Part shown: piece after piece, positions 52,012 through 62,080 of the stretch
How the letters are laid out: each line of letters opens with the position of its first letter
Position numbering within the stretch: the stretch's first letter is position 1
Assembly: GCA_003313425.1 (NCBI GenBank)
Contig: NHZP01000078.1
Location: 62,001 to 126,000, forward strand
Length of the DNA: 64,000 bases
Source of the DNA: Pseudopyrenochaeta lycopersici
Taxonomy: Eukaryota; Ascomycota; Dothideomycetes; Pleosporales; Pseudopyrenochaetaceae
Reading direction: 5' to 3'
Notes under the pieces: generated by a model
What the model saw: the letters and a program-made list of their open reading frames with translations, nothing else
What the model was told of the DNA's origin: nothing
The model's database searches: none
Position numbers and translations under genes: made by a program

Positions 52012-52404
52012 CGCGCCTAGATCAGCCCTCATGGCTAATCATGGCTCCTAAGTGTTGCTATTAGATCCCTAGACGTATACGAAAGCTGCGCATGTGTTGC
52101 GATAGGTGGAAATAATGGTGGTGGCTCTGTGTTAGGGAAGGTTCGTTATTGCTATAAAGAAGGTCTCCTCGCAGATCGGAAGGGCAAGCGACTATGCGAC
52201 TGTAATTTTTGTACAGATGCACGTGGATGGGTTCAGGGGTTATCTTAGTATGTAGGTCAAGAGGAATTCCAGATTATTAAGGCGCGTACAGATTTTTGTA
52301 TTGCTGCAAAGTCTAAGTACCTACAATTTTGTCCGTTACGGCGGTTGTTCCGTTACGAAGGGATGCACGTTACCATCACTTATACATCAGCCACACCATA
52401 AACC
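52012..52404. other. No recognisable gene
   Basis: Probable 5' flank of the dynamin fragment. Nothing recognised. Confidence 0.35.
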
Positions 52405-52970
52405 ATGGAGGCAGCAGATATCCCAACTGGAGACCATCGAAACCTCTTAGATATCATTGACAGCCTCCGCGCGCAGGGTGTCAGTCGGTATGTCGACCTT
52501 CCTGAGATCACAGTCTGCGGAGATCAGTCCGCTGGCAAAAGCTCCGTCCTTGAGGCTATCTCTTGCATGCCTTTCCCCACGAAAGATGGCCTCTGCACTC
52601 GTTTCGCAACAGAACTAGTCCTTCGCCGGGGGGACAAGACGAGCGCAAAAGTATTCATCACACCAGGCGAAGATCGATATGACAAAGAAAAAGAGGATCT
52701 CGAGCGTTGGCAGCCCCAAGCCCGTATAGGTCAAGACGGTCTTGAAGCACTGACAGAGGAGGCAATGCAAGCTATGAGCGTTCCAGTGCCTCGAAGGTTC
52801 TACGATGACATCCTCCGCATCGAGCTCACTGGGCCGAACCAGCCACATCTAACCATGGTAGACCTCCCTGGTCTCTTTAGGGCAGGCAATGAGGAGCAAT
52901 CTGACGCTGATGTCGACACAGTACGCAGCATGGTCCAGAAATATATGGCTCGACCGAGAAGCATAATCCA
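52405..52970 (+). pseudogene. Dynamin-type GTPase, N-terminal fragment
   Basis: From ATG at 52405 the frame shows the dynamin GTPase start: LPEITVCGDQSAGKSSVLEA (P-loop GDQSAGKSS), FPTKDGLCTRFATELVLRR (switch I with the conserved Thr/Arg region), LTMVDLPGLFRAG (G3 DxPG) and DVDTVRSMVQKYMARPRSII. At about 52970 the match stops where the next strand (VLAV.SA..D) is expected, and the sequence turns into a reverse-oriented hAT relic. The remaining ORF to 53028 is out-of-family. The middle and GED regions of the protein (usually 650-900 residues) are not found downstream. Confidence 0.75.
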
Positions 52971-53290
52971 CCGCAATTTTCACCCTCTTCAACGCCGACG
53001 TCCTTCTCATCAAATGTCCCTCTTCTAGGTTTCCCATACCATGCTCGCAGGCACTCATTGGCCTCAATAATATCCATCTTCAGCATAGACCGACGATCGA
53101 CAATAAGAAGCTTGGCGCTGCTGAATAGCCGTTCGATTTCATCAGACATTGGGGGGCAGGCAAGGGCGTCAAGTGCAAACTGCGCAAGATCAGGCTGACT
53201 GTGATACCGATCATTCCACTACTGAATAGGGTCGAAAAGATCATCTTCGGTGATAAGAACATTGGTGGAGAGGTCCCATCAAGTTCATCA
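52971..53290 (-). pseudogene. hAT transposase C-terminal relic
   Basis: The minus strand reads PDLAQFALDALACPPMSDEI followed by ERLFSSAKLLIVDRRSMLKM and EANECLRAWYGKPRRGTFDE, the hAT dimerisation region. Upstream an in-frame TAG (FDPIQ*WNDRYHS) and a frame change show decay. No inverted repeat is visible at its junction with the dynamin fragment. Confidence 0.65.
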
Positions 53291-53812
53291 GGACGAGAGA
53301 GGATAGGCTCGTTGATATGACTTAATTTAAGCCGCTTGTGCTCCCTGCAAGACGTATAACGTTTCGGGCTTTGACTACGACGGTGGTAAGGTGTAGGCGT
53401 TCGTGATGATATGTAACCCGTAAAACATTGTCGATAGAGGTAACTTTGGGAAACCTACGATGTCCACTGCAACCTGACCCCACAGATATTGGCTACCGCC
53501 GATGTATGCCCACTACCTTAGACCTTTGATGACGTTGGTATGATGAATATGATGCTGAGTGGTGGTGAGTGGTGATGAGTGGTGGTGAGTAGTGGTGGTG
53601 AGTAGTGGTGGTGAGTACATACGAAGGGCAGGGACTAGGTCTCGTGTAGCTATCGAAGCGCCGCCATATGCGGTCGCACTAGATGTGGCGTGGTCGGATC
53701 ATTCCCCAGCCAATAATAAGCTTCTTGCTCAAGTAGGTAAGGCTTGGCCTGATCAGAGCATTGTAGGAGCTGTGATTGGTGCTTCTGAGAGGATCCAAAA
53801 CATGCCAACAGA
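53291..53812. other. No gene; GTGGTGAGT-type microsatellite
   Basis: A GTGGTGAGT/GTGATGAGT simple repeat runs at about 53560-53617. The ORF at 53592-53834 starts inside it and has no recognisable domain. Confidence 0.4.
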
Positions 53813-54034
53813 TTGCATCACTGGCTGCATTTGAGAACGCAAGAAGAGACAGTATTCAACAGCGGGTCAACCTCGGATTGTCCGACTGAGTTATTACTCG
53901 GATATTTTCTGCATCAAACCAACATCGACAATGCACTGCATCTGGCGGGATGCTCCAAGCGCATCTACGACGTGTTCGATACCTATCGGTTCCACATATT
54001 GAAACACATTATCGTAAGAACAGGCCGCGCATAA
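53813..54034 (+). CDS. Possible F-box-like fragment
   Basis: About 73 codons; PTELLLGYFLHQTNIDNALHL and AGCSKRIYDVFDTYRFHILK resemble the helical F-box-like start of fungal F-box proteins (LPTELLL.I...L....ALAL...CRRLY.VF..HR..IL). A GTAAGA donor after HIIV and an acceptor at about 54077 could lead into a second exon of about 50 codons, but the joined frame is not convincing. A fragment or short hypothetical gene. Confidence 0.35.
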   Translation: MHHWLHLRTQEETVFNSGSTSDCPTELLLGYFLHQTNIDNALHLAGCSKRIYDVFDTYRFHILKHIIVRTGRA

Positions 54035-54579
54035 GCCGTTCAGTGTATTTATCGCTTACGTTCTCTAGCTCTCTTCTAGCATCCGCTCTTACGATGTGAT
54101 GCTTCATTTCCAAGACACTCTCAAGGAATTTTCGCGAAAGCAGCTCCACGAAGATCGCAGTTCTGCGCCCACCGATAGCTCACCCAAAGGGCATAGGCAA
54201 AACGTCCTTGGTGGTTGTGCCGGCGATTAGACAGATTTTCAGATCCCGTTCGACAAGCTCACTGTTGATACTGCACATATCGCAGTTTAACTTACATCCA
54301 CACTTCACGCCCGTGCTCCCCTGTGTCACCGCATGTCGTTGAATGGTTGGTGACATGAATTTTGCCACACCTTCTGGGCCGATACTAGATCGATTGATTG
54401 ATCTAGATACACTGAGTCCACACTCTTTTTCTGGCTACCTTCTGCGAAAGAAGGCGCAGCACAAGCATCCATACTTGACCGTCTTGTTTCCAGAAAACTG
54501 AAAGTATGGAAGTGTACCTAGAACGATGCCCGAGATACACCAATCCGGCACGCCGTCTTTACCCCCATCTTCCGTCTGA
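54035..54579. other. No recognisable gene
   Basis: Short ORFs without motifs. May hold a second exon of the preceding fragment. Confidence 0.3.
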
Positions 54580-55095
54580 ATCCACGCACTCCATGCACAT
54601 CAGGCTCACATTTATGACTCCCTCCCCGACTCGCCAATCCTACGGCCTACCGAAGAATTATTGCTAAATACGAATGGATCGATAAATCCAAGCACGCGCG
54701 ACGAAGAAATCGCGAACGCAGATGTTGCCAAACAGGAGAAGAATCCGACGCCATCTACTTTCACGATCTTGGATTGGTGGTTGGAACTCCTCTCGTGGGC
54801 AATCGGAACACTATCTCTCCTCGCACTTCTCCTTCTTCTGGCCGTGTTCAACGACAAAGCAATTACTTCCTGGCACTCCAAGGCCTCCATCAACACCATT
54901 GTCTCAGCTCTTGCGCAGACAGCTCAATCCTCGCTGGCAGTCTCCCTGGGCAGTGGAATCAGCCAGTTGAAATGGGATTGGCTCCGCACGAGGCGGCCAA
55001 GGAAGGATATAGGAACGTTTGACAATGCTTCACGGGGTCCGTTGGGCAGCCTGGTGCTCGTATGGAAACACGTCTTTCGAAATAGGGCGATGTAA
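54580..55095 (+). pseudogene. DUF3176-type membrane protein, N-terminal fragment
   Basis: The frame is open from 54580 to TAA/TGA at 55095. WWLELLSWAIGTLSLLALLL (first membrane segment), then WHSKASINTIVSALAQTAQS, LAVSLGSGISQLKWDWLRTR and FDNASRGPLGSLVLVW are the hallmark opening of DUF3176 (PF11374) proteins. No ATG precedes the domain in frame, so the true start is on a lost or unseen exon. Family members have several hundred further residues; here the frame ends right after the SRGPLGS block and nothing related follows. Truncated. Confidence 0.6.
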
Positions 55096-55217
55096 GCACA
55101 AAAAACCTAGAACGCGATATACTCTGAATACAAACTAAATATTTCACGCGTTGAAAAAAAATTAACCAAATTACAGTTCCTGCTTCTGGTCGAGACTCCT
55201 CCACGTTTTAAACCCCC

Positions 55218-56925
55218 TCATCTGCTTGACAATTTGGAGCCTCCAGCCGCCCGATATAAAAAAGCTTCGCTTCCGCGGCGGTCTCGTGTGCTACTCTGCC
55301 TTCTCCTCGAGCGTGAGGATGTTTGCTCAGCAGATCGGGAGTTATCGCGCTCTTCGCGCGTCATCGAACGAATCTGGCTCTTCCGGACAACAATCCCAGT
55401 CGTAATAGGCTCCGGATCTTCCCCTTGAACGATGAACAAAATCCGGGGAACTATGACAATGAGGTCCTCATTGGGGTCATCGCCCGAGATAGAAGCTGGA
55501 GTATTTTCTCTGGCTGCGTTGTGCCCGATCTGATATTTGAATGCTTGCCAGTGCGTTCCGGGGTCCGGGTTGTACTCAAATTCGCACCCGAAAATATGCG
55601 GACTGTACTGAACAGCGCGCCAAATGTCCTGAGCGTTGGTAAAAACCTGTGTCACATCTTGTCTGAATTGTGCGACCGAATTTGGTGGGACAATTTCTTC
55701 GACCCCAACGTCTGTCAGAAGGTCTCTTACAGCGATGCTCACAATTCGTTCTTCGGCGAGTTTCCTTTCATCCGGAAGGATCGATAGCATCATTCCGCGC
55801 AAGAACCTTTCCTTTTCCGGCTCTTCAGATGCCAGCATGTAAAGAAGATCTTTGAATCGACTCTTTTCCGGCAACAGATACGTTGGTTGAAAGATGTGCT
55901 TGTTGATCAGATCGGTTAAAATACCAAGCACTCCAACTATCCTCAATTCTTTTGCAATGGCCGAATTGGACCGTGGAAGCAGCGAATCAAGCAGATACTT
56001 GGAGGTTTCATCCAATGCTTTCCATGGGCGCTGTACATATTCAGTATGCTACAATGTAATAATCGTAACAGATCAGTGGTTTTTACCTGCAGCAAGTCAT
56101 CAGGTAAGTCCTGGCTGAACACATTTCTGACTAGCGATGCGGCAAAGTCCCAGATATCGCTCAGTTTGGCAGCCCTAGAGCATCGTTAGCAAGTAGTTCA
56201 CTTAAGCTCACGGACCACTTACACATCCTTTTCATCCGTCTCCCCAAGAGATACAGAAAAGTTCTTCAGTTCTTCTAGCTTCCGAAGGGTCGTGCCATGC
56301 TCCATGCTGAGCCTTGCGTAGTCTTGTTTGGACTGATTGAAGGACTGTTTCAATTCTGATGCATGATTCTGCGTAGCTTTCCATTTCTCTACCATACTCG
56401 CTGTTTCTTTTCGGATGTCCTCATTTCCTGTCTTCAGCTTGACAATCTCGGCTTCAGCCTCTTTCAATTTGGACACTTTTCCTTTGAGCACCTCCTCTAC
56501 TTTCTTTCCTGCTACTTTGAGTTCTTCTACCTTCTTTCGAAGCTCAGAATTCTCGGTTTTATTTTCTTCGATAGATTGGTTCAGCGCTTTGATCGTTTGA
56601 TTCAAGATCGCTTTCTCGCTTTCGAATCGCTTGTACTCATCGCCGTATGTCCGCAGATTGTTTTGCACCTCGGTCAAATGGTCCTTCTTTGCTTTCCCCA
56701 AATCTTCATTTACTTTTTGGAGTCTCTGATCTCTTTCTTGTATGTCCTTCTCCAATCTGGGATGTGATCGATCAGTTCTGCTAGGTCGTGGAAACCTCGA
56801 TCAGAATTGAAGAGCTCGAGTGCATGTATTAGGTTCCGCGCAACCGTGGCTGTATCTTGTGGTGAACCAATTCCATTAAGGGCTGATTTGTCTCTGGACG
56901 TGCTTTTGTTCGTGTCTCCAGGCAT
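55218..56925 (-). CDS. Coiled-coil protein of unknown function, with one-base deletion
   Basis: Exons (minus strand) 56925-56223, 56174-56087 and 56048-55218 join across GTAAGT..TAG and GTAAAA..TAG introns of 48 and 38 nt. The total is 1,622 bases, one short of a multiple of three. Near 56752 the frame breaks: HIPDW is followed by RRTYKK in one frame and EKDIQERDQRLQKV in the other, exactly what loss of one G from a GGG run would give. Restored length would be 540 codons. Residues about 60-235 are a long coiled coil. The C-terminal half (KLSDIWDFAASLVRNVFSQD, IFQPTYLL, GVEEIVPPNS...) is conserved among Pezizomycotina in proteins sometimes labelled MEI5-like; function unknown. Otherwise intact, so a sequence error is possible. 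Confidence 0.6.
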
Positions 56926-57992
56926 TATCCCAGCTTAGGAGTTACTAAGGAGCCTTTTGCCAGAGCACTCAGTGAAGCTTTATGGGCATCGGTCCTGTTG
57001 TACAAGATGTGCTTTGGAACAACTATGCCCACCTTGGCAGGTAAGGATCTTCTGTGAGCATCTCGGTTGAACATATCGATGCAAATCAATAGGAGCGTTG
57101 CATCCACTGCCTTTCTGGGATCAGTTCACCGGTCGGTACTCGGCTACCGTTGATTTCATTCAGTGGTGTCTTAATGGTACGTCGGCAGCTCTATATTAAC
57201 TTAGTTAGCTTATCTCTTGGGCGCGTATCTCGGCGGCATAGCCTTTCTTTGATTCGATAACATCTGTCGATGGGGCATGGAGGGTATTATCGTCATGCCT
57301 GATTTTTGCATGTGGAGATTCACGATTGCCGCGCGTCAACTGACGATTGGCTATACGGGTCGCTGCATTCGGTAATCTTCTGCGAATGTGCGTAGAGTAT
57401 GCATACTTGTTGAAATCTTGCGTGCGGGGTTCATCTTGAGTGCTTTCTCTGTCAGGCGAACGGTCTGATGATCGTTTCTCATGGGTTTGCAACTTTCTAC
57501 TTTTGGTTGAATCTAAGTTACAGTAATATCTTTGATAATGTCAAACCACCTGCATGGCTTGCATTAGCATGTAGTCCTGCAGGTTTTCTATTGACTGCTG
57601 GGTGATATGGGCTTGTCATCTTGCACATCGTTTCTGCCGCGGCTGGTTGCCTTCTTTCTCTGCGAAGATGGGTGCGAGTTATCGCGGACCACGTTTCCTG
57701 CGGCGCAGTGCATCGGATCATGCAATGAATTGAAACGGAAGTGGAGTGGTTCTTGGGGGCTAGGCAGCCGCGACGATCAACGGCTGTCGCCAGCAGCCCG
57801 TGTTCAACCGTGCCGCAAACCCCTCACTGCAGTATCCATGCGACATAATTCATATTGATATCTTCCCACAGGATACTAACTTAGACAATGTGCGCGTAGA
57901 ATCTAGCAAGGTAGACATGCTTCCCCGAATTGAACCATATCGGCCCCAACACCTCTCATGTTGTAGTGTCCACAGATCTCTGGTGTGGCCTT
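56926..57992. other. No confident gene
   Basis: Minus-strand ORFs at 57205-57492 (95 codons, Arg/Asp/Ser-rich) and 57518-57721 might be exons of one small gene, but no start, splice or family evidence is convincing. Confidence 0.3.
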
Positions 57993-58739
57993 CTATCGCT
58001 GATGCATACTCAAAGAATGAGAAGCCAGTGAAGCAGTCTCTGCCACGCTTAAAGAGCTTAGAGGCGACCTAGGCTCGACTCGAGCTTCATTAGTTGACTG
58101 CAGTAAAGCCAACACACTTACCATGTCCTCGGCCACTCGGTCGAGAAATTCTTGTTCGCTCTCCATACTTTGTAGCTCGGAGAATGTAAAGGAGGATGTA
58201 AAGATCGGGACCGTATCGTTTTCCTCTCCCACATCTCCAAATCGATGATCAGGTGTCTTCTTCTCTGTGTCATAAAAGACTTCGAGTACCTCTGTATCAA
58301 GATCGACGACATATGCAAATTCGCAATACCACCAATTGTTCGCAAAGGAAAGTGCAAGCTCAATTGGGACCTTTCTTTCGTCTTTGGCACGGCTGATTAC
58401 TTCAAGTATGGCGGCGCCGGTGTCTCTGGAGAGAGAAGGGCAGAACCTATCCATGATCTCGCTTGTCAACTTGGACATGGAGTGTGCAGCAAATTCCGTC
58501 CAGGTTTTGCTCTCTAGTCCGCGTAGCTCATCGATTCGTCTTTTGGCCGTAATTAGCTCTTGTTCGGGCGCTTCGTAGATGTGCCTAAGTCCATCCTTAA
58601 GTCGCTGGATGTTAATCGGCACGCGTAAGAATTTCATAAGATTTACCCCTTGGCCCTCGGGGTAGCCATCCCACTGACCGTATTGGGCGATGACGAAGCG
58701 ACCGTTGTAGAACACACAGATAAGGTGACGAGTGCCCAT
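57993..58739 (-). CDS. Conserved fungal protein of unknown function
   Basis: 248 residues from ATG at 58739 (another ATG is three codons upstream). The N-terminus MGTRHLICVFYNGRFVIAQY followed by GQWDGYPEGQG is typical of a widespread, uncharacterised Pezizomycotina family in which this opening is the most conserved part. A coiled region (QELITAKRRIDELRGL) and a helical C-terminal half follow; LELALSFANNWWYCEFAYVV-like residues are also characteristic. The last 40 residues are Ser-rich. A GTAAGT directly after AEDM at about 58123 could be a splice donor, in which case the C-terminus would differ. No stops or lesions. Confidence 0.6.
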   Translation of the reverse strand: MGTRHLICVFYNGRFVIAQYGQWDGYPEGQGVNLMKFLRVPINIQRLKDGLRHIYEAPEQELITAKRRIDELRGLESKTWTEFAAHSMSKLTSEIMDRFCPSLSRDTGAAILEVISRAKDERKVPIELALSFANNWWYCEFAYVVDLDTEVLEVFYDTEKKTPDHRFGDVGEENDTVPIFTSSFTFSELQSMESEQEFLDRVAEDMVSVLALLQSTNEARVEPRSPLSSLSVAETASLASHSLSMHQR

Positions 58740-59086
58740 GATTAACAAGTTGGGGCGTTGCGAACAGTAGACAGAAAAGGATTGAGTAGCAGGGTTGTGT
58801 TACGGGAACGATGGGCGGAGGGATTTGGGGAAAAGGTCTTCAGGTTTGATCCTGCTGGTTCTCACGCTCAACTGCCTCTTATACCCGCTCCAACCCCTGG
58901 CAGGAACCCTCATTTTTGAGTGGCCTGTTGGGGTGGTTCGCGGGCGTTGCGCGACTCCGGGCGTTGCGCGCACGGACACGGTATTGGCCGATTCGGGCCT
59001 AGCTGGCTGCGGGGATGACATCGTCCATCTACTGAACTTCTCACCGCATCTCCAACTACGTACAATCACCAACAGAGATTAAGACC

Positions 59087-60750
59087 ATGTCTCCATCGCT
59101 CGAAAGCCTTCCCCGCTGAGTTGTTAGGCAGAATAGCGGAGCATCTATCAAGTATGAACTGGCGATCACTAGGAACATGTTGACAGGTCTAGAAAGTACG
59201 GTGATATCTGATCGGAGAAACCGAAATAATAGACTTTCGGTGAGACCGAGAATATCGGATTGACCGTCGGAGAGTCCGAAGAGCTGAAGTTGAGACCGCA
59301 GAGATAAAGACTAGGTTGTGTTCTGTAGAAGAGGAGGAGACAACTCAAAATAAAGATAGTTTCAAGTCTATTGAGAATTGCATCACATGTGCCACATTAT
59401 TAGGGTACCCATACTAATAGAACATTGCGACTCACTTGCCGGGAAATACATGCGAAAACGGGGTTTCAATTCGGCTCCACCCATTTCAAGCTGATATCCA
59501 TCGACGTTCATCCTGGAGGCTTCAGCAGAATAGCGAGGGTCTGCCAGCACCAAGAATTTCGGTCCCACGTTCGAAAACTCTACTTGAATGCGGATCCTCT
59601 AGTCCGCTGCGAGGATAGGTCCGGGTCGTTGCTTGAGTCCGTAGGCACCGGACATGATTCCGATTCATCGCTTGAACGTTCTTCGGTGGAGCTGACACAC
59701 GGCACTGATTCCTCTCTTGCAACCGAGTACGACCTCTCTCTAGAGTTTGATCAGACCGTATTGGACTTCATACACAACGGTGACTTTACGCGTTACCTTC
59801 GTCCGTGTGTCAGACTTCTTGTGAACTTGGAGCAAATTTGGATTGAGCAACCTCAAATTACAGCCGACCTGACAGAACTCGAGGTCGAAACATTCAGACG
59901 CGCGTGGTCTGCGATAGCAAGAATCATGTTATCAATCACCTGTGCGCGTAGAATTCACTTGAAGGTGTTGGAAATACAAAACCATTTCGGTCCGCATTGC
60001 CCTCCGAATATTTCAATCCTCAAGCCCTTGTCAAGGGCCCTCGAGTTGTTGGACTTGATGACGGACATGTCATTAGCGCTCTATGTGGCAGAGGATAAGC
60101 GTGAGTTGTATCTTGTTCTATCTCTAACTTAGAAATACAGCCTTACGGCATTTGCAGGTTCGAGTTCATGCGTGCCGACGCTCATACGAGTCTTGAGAAG
60201 CGCAAAGGCGTTAACTTCACTGCACTTGTCATTCGACAGAAGCACTCGGTCCGGGCAGGTTCTTTCATCTATCTCTCGGCATATCGGAACTTTCCCAAAG
60301 CTCCAAAAGCTTTCCTTGTCACATTTAGCTTTGTCCAGCGAGTGTCTCATTGGCTTCATCAGCACCTGTAGGAACACGCTCCGAGATCTACGCCTACACG
60401 ATATGATCCTAAATTCGGGATGTTGGAGAGAAGTGTTTGCGTTCCTTCTAAACGAGAAACTTCCGTTGCAGTTATGTCTCATCGACTTACAGGAAGGCAT
60501 CCTCGGACTGTCATTCAGAGCGATTCATCTAGAGCGTCCAGTCATTGACGAGTACTGGTTTGTACACAAACACCCAACCCCCGATGATGATGAACTCGAT
60601 TTTTTGCGAAGCTTCCATTATGTTACCCATGAGAAGGTAGACACGATGATTACTCTTGCAGATGGAGAGGGCGAGGACATCCGCATATGGCTTTCTGTAC
60701 TTGCAGATAAGTATGAGCTGGTGGAGATAGAGCGGGATGATATATACTGA
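59087..60750 (+). pseudogene. F-box protein gene broken by a solo LTR and one frameshift
   Basis: ATG at 59087 starts MSPSLESLP; one extra C in the CCCC run at 59111-59114 shifts the frame before AELLGRIAEHLSSMNWRSLG, the F-box. A 242-bp insertion (59178-59419) then interrupts the codons GGA ACA | TTG CGA; after it the frame continues LRLTCREIHAKTGFQFGSTH. An in-phase intron (60101-60157, GTGAGT, CTAAC, CAG) leads to the second exon 60158-60750, with leucine-rich stretches (LTSLHLSF, LQKLSLSHLALSS, LRDLRLHDMIL). F-box proteins recruit targets to SCF ubiquitin ligases. Without the two lesions it would be an ordinary fungal F-box/LRR-like gene. Confidence 0.65.
59178..59419 (+). mobile_element. 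Solo LTR with GAACA target duplication
   Basis: Begins TGTTGACAGG and ends CCCATACTAATA; GAACA stands at both sides (59173-59177 and 59420-59424). 242 bp, no ORF. Removing the insertion plus one GAACA restores the F-box reading frame, which fixes the boundaries. The ending TA instead of CA is unusual for an LTR, so a small DNA element with a 5-bp duplication is an alternative. Confidence 0.65.
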
Positions 60751-61480
60751 ATGCTTAAACATCACTGACGAGCGATAAGCTCTGTTCAAGAGTTTCGCCC
60801 TTTCTGTGCATTCTGGAGTTCTGTATGTGATCCAAAGCATACTTTTGTAACCCTCGCACGTCGCAAAATCGTTCCTTACGCTGAGTGTGGTTAACAAGAC
60901 CAGAGCACACATTCCTGTTGTCAAGCATGTGGCCAGGGCAGGCTGCGACCAGTGGCCATCGCGCCCCTTAACGTTGACCAGCGTTGTGATAAGGCCCATA
61001 AGGGAGTTTAAGCTACCAGGCCTGTATTTTGTCAGTTGTGGGATCGATGGTTGAGACTGGTACCTACAGGAAGAGTCTATCGATTCACCACAGATAATCG
61101 CATCAACGAGTACGCCACAACCAGCAGATCCCAGCGATTCCTAGGATAATCCAGCGCAATTATCAAGAGTGGGACATTCTGTATTGCATGCTGAATGTCT
61201 CTAACTGAAGTGCAGTCCTGAAGTGGAGCACATTCCTGAAGAGAAGGGAATGTCGCCGGAAAACAACAAAGCCAGCCAGTAGTATCCACAAAGAAAAGAC
61301 TGCGAGCAGATTGAATAGTTCGGGTACTTTTGTATGACTGAACCATGAGATCATTGTATCTGCTCTCTCGTGCAGATTCGTGTCGGAGCGGAGCAAAGTC
61401 CATTGCAGCGTTAGAGTTTGAAGGGCTTCTAAGATGCCTGAATTTATGAGAATGGCGTGAATTTGCAACTTGCTTGTCGT
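60751..61480 (-). pseudogene. Multi-pass membrane protein relic
   Basis: The minus strand encodes hydrophobic segments in shifted frames: LFNLLAVFSLWILLAGFVVF (61345-61260), then after a one-base shift PATFPSLQ...DIQHAIQNVPLLIIALDY to about 61080. After a second shift and a GTAGGT...CAG intron comes GSLNSLMGLITTLVNVKGRD and LATCLTTGMCALVLLTTLSV (to about 60890). The order GF.VFP.TF.SLQ, then Q.VPLL, then LNSL.GLI.TLVN matches an uncharacterised fungal membrane-protein family I have seen often. The first shift sits where CCC appears as CC. Start and end are not determined. Confidence 0.45.
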
Positions 61481-61552
61481 GGACGCCCGCTATGGAACCT
61501 GTAGGCTAATAATAGGATCTTAGAGCCCAATTCGACTACGTCATACTGTACT

Positions 61553-61985
61553 GGGGGGGGGGGGGGGGTTGCATGCTGAGTGGTTGCATGCTGAGTGGTT
61601 GCATGCTGAGTGGTTGCATGCTGAGTGGTTGCATGCTGAGTGGTTGCATGCTGAGTGGTTGCATGCTGAGTGGTTGCATGCTGAGTGGTTGCATGCTGAG
61701 TGGTTGCATGCTGAGTGGTTGCATGCTGAGTGGTTGCATGCTGAGTGGTTGCATGCTGAGTGGTTGCATGCTGAGTGGTTGCATGCTGAGTGGTTGCATG
61801 CTGAGTGGTTGCATGCTGAGTGGTTGTATGCTGAGTGGTTGCATGCTGAGTGGTTGCATGCTGAGTGGTTGCATGCTGAGTGGTTGCATGCTGAGTGGTT
61901 GCATGCTGAGTGGTTGCATGCTGAGTGGTTGCATGCTGAGTGGTTGCATGCTGAGTGGTTGTATGCTGAGTGGTTGCATGAGCTT
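61553..61985. repeat. G16 tract and 15-bp minisatellite (about 27 copies)
   Basis: Sixteen G at 61553-61568, then the unit GCATGCTGAGTGGTT repeated about 27 times from 61571 to 61975 plus a partial copy. Only two units vary in what I read (GCATG to GTATG at about 61826 and 61961). The length is a multiple of three, so several frames stay open across it on both strands; these ORFs are by-products. Confidence 0.97.
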
Positions 61986-62080
61986 TAGCACAACACAAAC
62001 TTAGCGCGTATAACATACAAAGTAATCTCGTTCAACTTCAAGATCACAAATGCTTAAGACATGAGAAGCGTAGGAACTAT

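Noticed and set aside
61553..61985. CRISPR array or telomeric repeat
   Set aside because: Units are contiguous with no unique spacers, and neither TTAGGG nor its complement is present.
61444..62016. Long ORFs encoding HATTQ-, MQPLS-, HAEWL- and MLSGC-type repeat proteins
   Set aside because: They are translations of a 15-bp minisatellite, open in several frames on both strands; no start context or independent coding signal.
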